Shown here in pieces: positions 18,027-25,690 of a DNA stretch of 64,000 nt (its first letter is position 1; each line of letters begins with the position of its first letter). Source of the DNA: Pseudogracilibacillus sp. (GTDB lineage: Bacteria > Bacillota > Bacilli > Bacillales > Amphibacillaceae); contig JAPFDT010000001.1 in the NCBI GenBank assembly GCA_026169815.1, positions 62,001 to 126,000 of the forward strand, given 5' to 3'. The notes under the pieces were generated by a model. The model searched no databases. It saw only the letters and a list, made by a program, of their open reading frames with translations, and was not told the DNA's origin. Both the position numbers and the translations under genes were made by a program.

Positions 18027-18563
18027 TTATTCCTCTGCTAAATCTTCATCAAATTCAATATTATATTCTTCTTCAAACTCGTCTTGCATTTCTTCTATTT
18101 TAGAGATTTTTTCATTAATTGCAACACCAATTTCTTCTAGTTCTTCATTAATTTCGATAAGATCCGATTCTAACAACAGATCATCTAGAAGGTCTTTGAT
18201 CATTTGTACCGACTTGTCAACACCTTCGAAATTTAAGTTTGAATAAGCTACCATTTCATCAAATAATCTTTTTGCATCCTCAGTGGAAGGGGCTTCATAT
18301 TCATCAACGTATGATTTTAAGTCGTCGATTTCCGGTTTTAGTTCGTCTTCAATATAGGAGTTAAGTTCGTCTTCACTGATTTCTCCACGATCCAGTGCAA
18401 AACTTTTCTCTTCTAATTTATCCATCATGTCACCTATCGGATTATCTACATTTTCCTTAAAATCATTATTTACGTCAATAATTTCTTCGCTCTCTTTTGA
18501 TGAGCAACCTGCTACAAGTATCATGACAACAATCGATATTAATATTAATAATCTTTTTTTCAT
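18027..18563 (-). CDS. Small acidic lipoprotein of unknown function
   Basis: A 178-residue protein with signal peptide and lipobox LVAGC (cysteine about 20), so it is anchored to the outer face of the membrane. The mature part is very acidic and helical, with Leu/Glu-rich heptads between about 45 and 170 that suggest a helical bundle or coiled coil. I recognise no enzyme motif. It is separated from the next lipoprotein pair by a terminator and has its own. GGAGAAATT precedes ATG 18563. Similar short lipoproteins in Bacillaceae are uncharacterised. Confidence 0.75.
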   Translation of the reverse strand: MKKRLLILISIVVMILVAGCSSKESEEIIDVNNDFKENVDNPIGDMMDKLEEKSFALDRGEISEDELNSYIEDELKPEIDDLKSYVDEYEAPSTEDAKRLFDEMVAYSNLNFEGVDKSVQMIKDLLDDLLLESDLIEINEELEEIGVAINEKISKIEEMQDEFEEEYNIEFDEDLAEE

Positions 18564-18653
18564 TTAATTTCTCCTTCTTATCACTAATTTAAGAACTAGT
18601 TGTTCAACTTTTAGTTCTTACTCATTGTCCGTTTTGTTTTTCACAATATAATA

Positions 18654-18678
18654 ACAGACTATCATAATGATAGTCTGT
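18654..18678 (-). terminator. Stem-loop after the TcaA-like gene
   Basis: ACAGACTATCA and its exact complement enclose a 3-base loop, about 130 bases after the stop of the TcaA-like gene. The following T stretch is weak. Confidence 0.55.
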
Positions 18679-18811
18679 CATTAATCCTACCTTAGTTAAA
18701 AACATTTCAGAATTAGTTACATCATTATAGATAGCAATCTAACATTTCTATCTGCTAATTGATTTAAAGCGGGCTTTTGTATTTTATAACCAATCTGTTT
18801 CTACCACCCTT

Positions 18812-19942
18812 TTAAATGAATGAGTCATCTTCTGACCATTTTCGAATTGGAGGATCATCAATCTTAATTTCCTCTTTGTTATCCCAATTATCTGCTTCAG
18901 ATTCATCAGCATCCTCACCGCTAAGATCAACGATTATCCACTCTTCTTTCTTTTGGTCATATTTCAATGTAAAATTTCGTATCTCTGTATATGAGAAATC
19001 CTCAAGATCAAAGTCTTCTAGCTTCATCTTTTCATTATATGATACGAGCATCGTCACTTCAGCTTTCCATTCTCCATCAAACTGATTTAAATCCAACTTA
19101 TCCATATTAACGGTTGATTCTAGAAATTGGGATTCGAGCTTTTCTACATGATCTTTCGCTAGCTCAAAGTTAGTGCTAAGTCCTGTGAACCCCATTTCTA
19201 AATCATCAGAGACATTCGTAAATTTATCCGCTTGGAAACCGGATGCCACATAAACAGACATATCCTCGTTAAATTTATTCGCTGCATCAATGATGTCCTT
19301 TTGAATTACTTTATCCTCTCGAGCTAATTTCTCAGAATCAATTAAGAAGCTGACTTCCGAATTACCCCAAATATCAACTTTGTTTTCGTCTACAAATTCC
19401 CCTAAGTTATTCTGAATCGATGCTTCGACTTCATATTCCCCAGGAAAGATTGGTCCATACACATCATCTTCGTCATCTACTGTTTCCAACGGCTTCTTGA
19501 AACCTTCAACTACAAGCTCGACCTCATCATCGTCTTCTGTACCTTTAAGTTTCAAATTCACTGTGGTAACTTTCAATTTGTAGTTGGGAAATACCCCCAT
19601 CGTCTTCCCATCTTCGACTAGACTTACAAGTTCATAAGAAGATGTGAAATCGTCATCTTTTATTTGCTTCTTAAAGCCATCTTTTATTACTTGGTAACTT
19701 TCATTATTCGCTTTCAAATAGTTTACGAATGAAGTTAAAGCTTGTTTATTTATTTCAACATCCTTTTCATCCACCTGGATCATTTCTTTCAATGTATCTA
19801 CATCATTATCTTTAACTGCTTGATTAAAAGAAGAAACTGTTTTTTCGGGCTTATGTGAATTATTGATTACAGTGAAGATAACAATGAATCCAATTACAAG
19901 GACTGCCGCTCCGCCACCGAAAATAAGCCATTTCTTATTCAT
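18812..19942 (-). CDS. TcaA-like membrane-anchored protein without zinc ribbon
   Basis: A 376-residue protein with a single N-terminal membrane segment (about 5-26) and a large outside part. HKPEKTVSSFNQAVKDNDVDTLKEMI fits the first extracellular repeat of TcaA/YvbJ proteins, and the end KEEWIIVDLSGED resembles their C-terminal NTF2-like domain. In staphylococci TcaA affects glycopeptide susceptibility and wall teichoic acid display. This copy lacks the N-terminal zinc ribbon usual in the family. It starts two bases after the stop of the preceding lipoprotein, so the two are co-translated and probably work together at the cell surface. Identification is by layout. Confidence 0.65.
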   Translation of the reverse strand: MNKKWLIFGGGAAVLVIGFIVIFTVINNSHKPEKTVSSFNQAVKDNDVDTLKEMIQVDEKDVEINKQALTSFVNYLKANNESYQVIKDGFKKQIKDDDFTSSYELVSLVEDGKTMGVFPNYKLKVTTVNLKLKGTEDDDEVELVVEGFKKPLETVDDEDDVYGPIFPGEYEVEASIQNNLGEFVDENKVDIWGNSEVSFLIDSEKLAREDKVIQKDIIDAANKFNEDMSVYVASGFQADKFTNVSDDLEMGFTGLSTNFELAKDHVEKLESQFLESTVNMDKLDLNQFDGEWKAEVTMLVSYNEKMKLEDFDLEDFSYTEIRNFTLKYDQKKEEWIIVDLSGEDADESEADNWDNKEEIKIDDPPIRKWSEDDSFI

Positions 19943-19944
19943 CG

Positions 19945-21003
19945 TTACATGCCCACTCCTTCAGCGAAAATCCTCATAATCCTCTCACTCATATTTATAT
20001 CAGAATCATCAATAATCCATTTTCCGTCCTCTTCCTTCATTAGAACCTCTAGTTCTGTTCTACCTTTTTTGGCTTCTATTCCATCGAGAACTTTATCAAA
20101 TTTAGATAAAGCATATTCATCTTCTTTTTCAGGGTCAAATCCATCATTATTATCACGATATTTCTCTTTATTATCTCTCATCTTTTTAATAATATCATCA
20201 AAAGAAAGTGCTTTATAATTAAGGTTTACTATCGCTTTCCCATTAGCGTTTCCTTTTACTTCAACTTCTATTTCATCTTTTTCAGCTGAAGCTTGCTTGA
20301 AACTTTCATAATACTTTTCTGTATCACCATCGGAAACGTCACTCGTTACTGTTCTTTCTAGACTATCTTTAAATTCTGTTAGAGCATCATCTTGTAAACT
20401 ACTCTTATCAGCCGAAACGTGTTTTTCATAGTCACTATTATCTTCATCGAAATAAATCGTTTCTATATAGGCGATTAAAGCTTTTCCTGGATCTTGTAAC
20501 GCTGCTAAACTATCATTATATTCGCTCGTATCTAGCGTGACGATAACATCTTTTAATTCAGTTTCATAATCTGAAGGTTGTGGAGAAATATTGATTTCAT
20601 ATTCCTTATCCTTTTCAACATCAAATGCTACACTCATTTGCTTTTGCTTATTAGCACCGATATTGTTATTAGAATCACTCGCTAAATCAAGCTGATGATG
20701 TCTTGCTGGACTAGGGTCCATTTGAGTATCCCCATCATACAACTGGATATCATGGTCTGGAAATATACTAAGTGACGAATCTGAAACGTTTTTAATATTT
20801 AAATCAATTAATAATAGTCCACCTTCTGCTTCTTCACCAATAGCCTCTCCATCGTCCTCACCTGATAATATATAAGATGCACCTTCAACTGTAATTTCAA
20901 GCGCATCTTCGCCTTTACCTTTCCCTTTATTATCAGAGTCCCCACAAGCTGACAAGACGACTACAAGTAGAAAACTACATAAAAACACTCCTATTTTTTT
21001 CAT
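19945..21003 (-). CDS. Lipoprotein with DUF4352-like and DUF5105-like domains
   Basis: The 352-residue protein has a lipobox LSAC (cysteine 20) and a short linker with GKGKG repeats. Residues about 35-165 form a DUF4352-like immunoglobulin-type domain (LLLIDLNIKNVSDSSLS), and about 170-350 resemble the NTF2-like DUF5105 domain ending GKWIIDDSD. Both are extracellular domains of unknown ligand in Bacillales. It forms a tight pair with the TcaA-like gene two bases downstream. AAGGAGTATG precedes ATG 21003. Function is unassigned; a role in wall or stress response is only inferred. Confidence 0.72.
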   Translation of the reverse strand: MKKIGVFLCSFLLVVVLSACGDSDNKGKGKGEDALEITVEGASYILSGEDDGEAIGEEAEGGLLLIDLNIKNVSDSSLSIFPDHDIQLYDGDTQMDPSPARHHQLDLASDSNNNIGANKQKQMSVAFDVEKDKEYEINISPQPSDYETELKDVIVTLDTSEYNDSLAALQDPGKALIAYIETIYFDEDNSDYEKHVSADKSSLQDDALTEFKDSLERTVTSDVSDGDTEKYYESFKQASAEKDEIEVEVKGNANGKAIVNLNYKALSFDDIIKKMRDNKEKYRDNNDGFDPEKEDEYALSKFDKVLDGIEAKKGRTELEVLMKEEDGKWIIDDSDINMSERIMRIFAEGVGM

Positions 21004-21764
21004 TCTTCATACTCCTTTTCTATATGGTTTTTTTTAATTAGTGTGCAAGAAGTATGTTCCCATTTACTCCGTTCGCAACAAACTAAGTTAACTTGTATGA
21101 ATATTACTATATTTCTATTTTATTACAACGTCAATGCTATTTGTTAACTTTCATATAAGATAAGTAATTATACACACCTTTATATTACAGACTCATTACA
21201 AAGGTATTGTCCATTATTTGGAAGCATATGTAATTCTTCATATATATAACGAAATGTGAAATATATTTAATTTTATTTTTATTTTTTATTCGTATAATAT
21301 AAAGGATAGTAAATGTGGCTAAATTGACAAGTGGGAAAATCAACTAACTATATACTTACAGTAATGCAAAAATACTTTCAAGAGATTTTATATTCATAAT
21401 GTTGCATACAAAAATCAAAAGAGTAGGGAAAGACAATTGTTTGAGATGGATTATACAAGATGACAGCTTATAAGCTAACATGAAGTTAACGCATTGCTTA
21501 AATCTACTCTTTTCCTCCATATTTATTTCATACTGAAAAACTTAAAAAGTGTCTTTATTTATAAAAGCGTCAAGAACTAATAAATACATTACATGCTGGA
21601 AATAGCTTTAATGGATAGACTATCTACATCATATATATTATCCCACTTATTATTCTTTAAAATCCGATTTATTTTTCGCATAATATAAGCATTCTTCTCT
21701 ACAATATGTTACGGTTTACAGAGTTAAAAAAAACTGAAGCAACGTTTTGAAAGGTGGTTTACTC
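21004..21764. other. Long gap, possible structured transcript
   Basis: The gap is AT-rich. TTGACA at 21330 with TATATA 19 bases on could be a weak promoter. AAAAGAGTAG (near 21418) is complementary to CTACTCTTTT (near 21505) and encloses a palindrome AGCTTATAAGCT, so a folded plus-strand RNA is possible. A 24-codon frame inside has no ribosome site. I see no other feature. Confidence 0.3.
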
Positions 21765-22601
21765 GTGCAACGAACAGCTGTCGATATTTTATTTATTATA
21801 GTAGGGGCTTTTATTTTTGCCTTAGCAATTAATTTATTCGTTATTCCATCTGACCTAGGTGAAGGTGGCGTAACAGGTGTTACAATTATTTTATACTATT
21901 TATATCAATGGTCACCAGGTCTAGTTAGTTTTATTTTAAATGGGATTTTATTGATTATTGGGTATAAATTTTTAAGTAATCATACGATTCGTTATACAAT
22001 TGTTGCAGTTGTACTTAACTCTTTATTTCTACACCTTACACGGAATTGGTCGATTGACTCTAATGAGATTATTGTTAATACGATTTTCGCTGGATTATTA
22101 GGTGGTATGGGAATTGGTTTAATAATTAGAGTTGGTGGTACAACTGCTGGGACGACGATATTAGCTAGTATTACAAAGAAATACCTCGGTTGGAATATTA
22201 GTTATGGGTTATTGTTCTTTGATTTAATTGTCGTATTCTCCTCTTACTTTGTTATTGGAATGGAGAAATTACTTTTAACGATTATTATGCTTTATATTGC
22301 GACAAAAACAATGCAATTCATCATTGAAGGATTTAGTATGAAAAAAGCGGTTACGATTATTTCCCACAATCCTGACCGGATAGCGCAAGAAGTGAATGAA
22401 CAGATGAATCGTGGAGTTACTGTTTACTCTGGATATGGTCATTATTTAAAAGAAGAGAAAAAAATTCTTTATGTTGTCATTAGTAGCCAAGAAGTTGTAC
22501 GATTAAAACGAATTGTACAAGCAGCAGATAAGGATGCCTTTGTCGCCATTCACGATGTCCGTGATGTATTTGGTGAAGGGTTCGTCGCAATGGAATCTTA
22601 A
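21765..22601 (+). CDS. YitT-family membrane protein
   Basis: A 278-residue protein with five or six membrane segments in the first 180 residues and a cytoplasmic C-terminal DUF2179 domain (TVYSGYGHYLKEEKKILYVVIS). FVIPSDLGEGGVTG and RVGGTTAGTTILA are typical of YitT/DUF161 proteins, whose transported substrate is unknown. I chose GTG 21765, which has AAAGGTGG seven bases upstream; a TTG at 21747 in frame would place this site inside the gene. The rhodanese lipoprotein follows 23 bases later and may be co-transcribed. Confidence 0.88.
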   Translation: MQRTAVDILFIIVGAFIFALAINLFVIPSDLGEGGVTGVTIILYYLYQWSPGLVSFILNGILLIIGYKFLSNHTIRYTIVAVVLNSLFLHLTRNWSIDSNEIIVNTIFAGLLGGMGIGLIIRVGGTTAGTTILASITKKYLGWNISYGLLFFDLIVVFSSYFVIGMEKLLLTIIMLYIATKTMQFIIEGFSMKKAVTIISHNPDRIAQEVNEQMNRGVTVYSGYGHYLKEEKKILYVVISSQEVVRLKRIVQAADKDAFVAIHDVRDVFGEGFVAMES

Positions 22602-22624
22602 AGTATTACTTTTGGAGGTATCGT

Positions 22625-23035
22625 ATGAAAAAACTTTTATTGATGTTTAGTACTTTACTCGTTTTAACTGCTTGTGGTGGAAATGATGAGTCTCCTGTAG
22701 CTGAGGAAACTAATCAAACAGCAGAGTTAGAAACTCCTTATGTAACGATTGATATTGATGAAGTGATGGATTACATTGATGATGGCTATACAGTTGTAGA
22801 TGTTCGGGAAATTGACGAATTTAATTCAGGGCATATTCCCAATGCTGTTAATGCTCCCCTTTCTGGTTTAGAAAATGATCGGTTTACCCCTTTAGAAACG
22901 AATGAAAAATATATCATCATTTGTCAAAGTGGTAACCGCTCGATTACAGCAAGTAATATTTTATCAGAGGCTGGGTATGATATTGTGAATGTTTCTGAAG
23001 GTATGTCGACATGGACAGGCGAAATAGAAGAATAG
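22625..23035 (+). CDS. Rhodanese-domain lipoprotein
   Basis: A 136-residue exported lipoprotein (lipobox LTAC, cysteine 17) with a complete rhodanese domain. VDVREIDEFNSGHIPNA is the substrate-binding part and CQSGNRS the active-site loop with catalytic cysteine at about 102. Rhodaneses carry sulfane sulfur; lipid-anchored ones act outside the membrane, with unknown partner. TTTTGGAGGTATC precedes ATG 22625. It probably shares a transcript with the YitT gene and ends at the strong terminator at 23057. Confidence 0.92.
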   Translation: MKKLLLMFSTLLVLTACGGNDESPVAEETNQTAELETPYVTIDIDEVMDYIDDGYTVVDVREIDEFNSGHIPNAVNAPLSGLENDRFTPLETNEKYIIICQSGNRSITASNILSEAGYDIVNVSEGMSTWTGEIEE

Positions 23036-23056
23036 TTGTTTTTAAACGTAATGAGG

Positions 23057-23096
23057 AAAAACTAGATTGGAGGTAGAGGTCTCCAATCTAGTTTTT
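23057..23096. terminator. 16-bp bidirectional terminator
   Basis: AAAAACTAGATTGGAG and its exact complement, with an 8-base loop and T7 on the plus strand. It serves the rhodanese gene and the convergent dioxygenase gene. Confidence 0.92.
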
Positions 23097-24071
23097 TTAT
23101 TCCTGTTTAAATTCCCTTGTACTTCTTACTGTATTAATTGGTCGAACAGTATTTTCAATTTCCTCACGTCTCGGTTCTAAAAATGGTGGTAAGGATAATT
23201 TTTCTCCTAACGTTTCATACGGCTCATCATCCATAAAGCCTGGACCATCTGTTGCAAATTCAAATAAAATCGGTGGTACAATTCTCACATATAATGATTC
23301 AAAGAAAAAGCGGTCAACATGCCCAGACGTGCGATAATCAAAACTGTGTAATCGTTTAAGCCACTGTACTAATTGTGCCCGATCTTTCACTCGAAAAGCT
23401 ATATGATGAACAGAACCATATCCTTGCTTCGCATTTGGTAACGTTTCATCGTGTTCAACGATTATAGAAGATCCATTGCCTCCTTCATTGACCTCAAATA
23501 AATGAAATGCACCTTCAACCTTTACTTCTTTAAACATCAATACTTCTTCTAACGCTTTTTTCAACTGGGAAAAGTCTGAAATACGAATATATGCAGGACC
23601 TAACCCTGTAATCGCATATTTAAGTGGGACTGGACCTTTTTTCCATGGTGTTCCAGATGCTACACCTGAATCTAACTCATCAGAAATTAATTGATATTGT
23701 TGGTTATCAAAGTCAACAAACGGTAAAATCTTTTTACCAAATTGTTCTTTAATCCCTTCATGTACCACTTCTAAACGGTCAAAACGTTTCAACCAATAAT
23801 CTAACGCTGCATCATTTGGTACTCGAAAGGATGTTTTTGAAATATCATTTGTTCCGTGAACACCTTTGGGGACACCTGGAAAATCAAAAAATGTAATATC
23901 TGTTCCAGGATTCCCTACATCATCTGCAAAAAATAAATGATACGTTTGAATATCATCCTGATTAACTGTTTTCTTAACTAACCGCATGCCTAGTATATAC
24001 GTAAAAAATTCATAGTTTTTCTCAGCACTACTTGTGATTGCTGTAACATGATGAATGCCTTTTAAATCCAT
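23097..24071 (-). CDS. Ring-cleaving dioxygenase, MhqO/MhqA-like (VOC superfamily)
   Basis: A 324-residue protein built of two vicinal-oxygen-chelate modules. Metal ligands are visible as GIHHVT at the start, VHHIAFRV at about 222-229 and the glutamate of LFEFATDGPG. Proteins of this type (MhqA, MhqE, MhqO in Bacillus) are thiol-dependent or Fe(II) dioxygenases against quinones and electrophiles. They are normally under MhqR or a similar MarR regulator; no operator was recognised here. AGGAGGATATTT precedes ATG 24071. A decayed paralogue lies at 40967-41412. Confidence 0.9.
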   Translation of the reverse strand: MDLKGIHHVTAITSSAEKNYEFFTYILGMRLVKKTVNQDDIQTYHLFFADDVGNPGTDITFFDFPGVPKGVHGTNDISKTSFRVPNDAALDYWLKRFDRLEVVHEGIKEQFGKKILPFVDFDNQQYQLISDELDSGVASGTPWKKGPVPLKYAITGLGPAYIRISDFSQLKKALEEVLMFKEVKVEGAFHLFEVNEGGNGSSIIVEHDETLPNAKQGYGSVHHIAFRVKDRAQLVQWLKRLHSFDYRTSGHVDRFFFESLYVRIVPPILFEFATDGPGFMDDEPYETLGEKLSLPPFLEPRREEIENTVRPINTVRSTREFKQE

Positions 24072-24160
24072 AAATATCCTCCTCGTATAATATGTTTAAG
24101 CTTAACTATTTACTTAATAATTATTATCAATTCTCTTATATATTTGTAAATGTAAATCCG

Positions 24161-24289
24161 TTACCTTTCACTCCTGGCGGACGCTTTCCGCGGGCATGGC
24201 TTGAGCCTCCTCGGAAGAAACACACTTCCTGCGGGGTCTCAAGACTCATGCTATTCCAGCTGGAGTCGCCGCCATCCGTTACAGGTAAC
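24161..24289. repeat. Palindromic intergenic repeat, copy 3
   Basis: Inverted arms GTTACCT (24161-24167)/AGGTAAC (24283-24289) and TGGCGG/CCGCCA enclose ACGCTTTCCGCGGGC and CCTGCGGGGTC. A 70-codon frame across it is a by-product of the repeat. The rest of the gap to 24560 holds nothing I can support. Confidence 0.78.
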
Positions 24290-24559
24290 TTAATTTTGCG
24301 GTAAAAATATGGAATAATATGTCTAATTTATTGGACGCTGCGTGATATTCCTAGATTTAGTTGCATCCAGTTTTTTACATAAAACATTGGATTTAGCTTA
24401 GTATTGTCTTTTTTAAGCTAATTATATCTTGATAATTAAATAACTACTTATTTTTTTCTTGACATATTACCACAGGTTTTATATCTTTTATTGTTACTAT
24501 CAATTTACTAGTCAACTGATAGATTTGCAAGAGGTTTGTTTTAGAAAAAACTTATAATA

Positions 24560-24629
24560 AAAAAACTGAAACATAACTAGCTTCATTACACAATCTCTGT
24601 AATATTTTTTAGTTAAGTTCCAGTTTTTT
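24560..24629 (-). terminator. Terminator of the CMD gene
   Basis: Imperfect long stem: AAAAACTGAAACATAACTA against TTAGTTAAGTTCCAGTTTTT, with T/A runs on both outer sides. About 70 bases after the CMD stop. Confidence 0.65.
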
Positions 24630-24698
24630 AATCAATTTCATAAGAGTAAAGTCTAATTAACGACCTGAAAGATTAGTCATCATCTTCCTTAAATATAC

Positions 24699-25112
24699 TT
24701 ATTTTGCCGATGTTTCAACAGTAATGCCACGTTCATCAAATACTTTTTGCGCTACTTTTAACGCGTTAAGAACACGTGGGAATCCTGTATATGGTAGTAA
24801 ATGCATAATACAGCCAACAATCTCTTCAGGTGTTAATCCAACATTAAGACCTGAGTTAATATGTATTTCAATTTGTGGCATCCCCTGAGCGACAAGACCT
24901 GCTATTGTCGTTAATACTTTTTGCTTATTATCTAACCCTGGGCGTGCATAAATATCTCCAAATGCGTATTCTACAACATATCTACTTAAATCTGGTGCGA
25001 GGTCTTTAAAACCTTCCCCAACTTCCATTTCTCCTGTTGGATTTTCTTCATCGTGTGACACGGTAAATTCCTGTATTTTGTTAATTCCTTTTTGATAACG
25101 ATCTTCTGACAT
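24699..25112 (-). CDS. Carboxymuconolactone decarboxylase-family protein
   Basis: The 137-residue protein matches the CMD/PcaC fold: KVLTTIAGLVAQGMPQ, then HINSGLNVGLTPEEIVGCIMHLLPYTGFPRVLNAL, where the H/E/C residues correspond to the proton-shuttle region. It has a single cysteine where AhpD-like members have CxxC, so peroxidase activity through a disulfide is unlikely. True decarboxylation of carboxymuconolactone is not implied, since no protocatechuate genes are present. AAAGGAGC precedes ATG 25112. The gene is monocistronic and divergent from the metal operon. Confidence 0.88.
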   Translation of the reverse strand: MSEDRYQKGINKIQEFTVSHDEENPTGEMEVGEGFKDLAPDLSRYVVEYAFGDIYARPGLDNKQKVLTTIAGLVAQGMPQIEIHINSGLNVGLTPEEIVGCIMHLLPYTGFPRVLNALKVAQKVFDERGITVETSAK

Positions 25113-25270
25113 AGTAAAAGCTCCTTTAATGTAATATTGTGATAGTTTAATCTATTACATATTCAAAGGTTCCCTATATGCAATTAGTTAAACATAATGT
25201 CACTTCACAATGTTAGTATATATCCTTTATAGGGATAAGTCCACATCACCTCTAGAATAAACGTTGCCCT

Positions 25271-25299
25271 TTGACATCTACTTTTTATTCATGTAATAT
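25271..25299 (+). promoter_or_regulatory. SigA-type promoter of the arsR-ATPase operon
   Basis: TTGACA (25271-25276), 17-base spacer, TAATAT (25294-25299). It is about 70 bases before the GTG start of the regulator. Confidence 0.7.
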
Positions 25300-25311
25300 G
25301 TAATTAACAAT

Positions 25312-25331
25312 ATATGAACATTTGCTCATAT
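25312..25331 (+). promoter_or_regulatory. Likely ArsR/SmtB operator
   Basis: ATATGAACATTTGCTCATAT is an inverted repeat with arms ATATGA/TCATAT, of the form bound by SmtB/CzrA-type repressors. It lies just downstream of the -10 box, where a bound repressor would block transcription. Confidence 0.7.
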
Positions 25332-25369
25332 GATATTATTTAAAAGTTTTTGATTGGAGTGAATAACCT

Positions 25370-25690
25370 GTGAAAATTAATAAAGAAGAAATGTTAGATA
25401 AGGTCATCGAACAAGATGTTTCAAACTTATTCAAAGCTTTATCTAGTCAAACAAGGATTAAGATTTTATTTATTTTAAAACAACAAACACTTACTGTGAC
25501 TGAAATTAGTGAACAATTGGGGATTTCTCAAAGTGCTATCTCACATCAACTACGTGAATTAAAACTCGCTCGCCTAGTAAACAGTGAACAAAAAGGTCGT
25601 AAAATGTTATATCAACTAGATGATGATCATGTGCATCAAATTTTTGATATGGCTATTGAACACGTAAAGGAGATTTATAACTATGACTGA
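25370..25690 (+). CDS. ArsR/SmtB-family metal-sensing repressor
   Basis: A 106-residue winged-helix repressor. The recognition helix is ISEQLGISQSAISHQLRELK and the wing is QKGRKMLYQLD. The last helix carries D-x-H-x10-H-x2-E exactly (DDHVHQIFDMAIEHVKE), the alpha-5 site of Zn(II)/Co(II) sensors such as CzrA and SmtB; the alpha-3 CxC motif of Cd/As sensors is absent. It should repress its own operon until metal binds. GTG 25370 follows TTGGAGTG. Its end overlaps the ATPase start by 8 bases, indicating translational coupling. Confidence 0.93.
   Translation: MKINKEEMLDKVIEQDVSNLFKALSSQTRIKILFILKQQTLTVTEISEQLGISQSAISHQLRELKLARLVNSEQKGRKMLYQLDDDHVHQIFDMAIEHVKEIYNYD

Noticed and set aside
21399..21473. 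24-codon ORF in the gap before yitT
   Set aside because: No ribosome site; more likely part of a folded transcript or chance.
24092..24304. 70-codon plus-strand ORF
   Set aside because: Its second half is palindromic repeat copy 3; no ribosome site.
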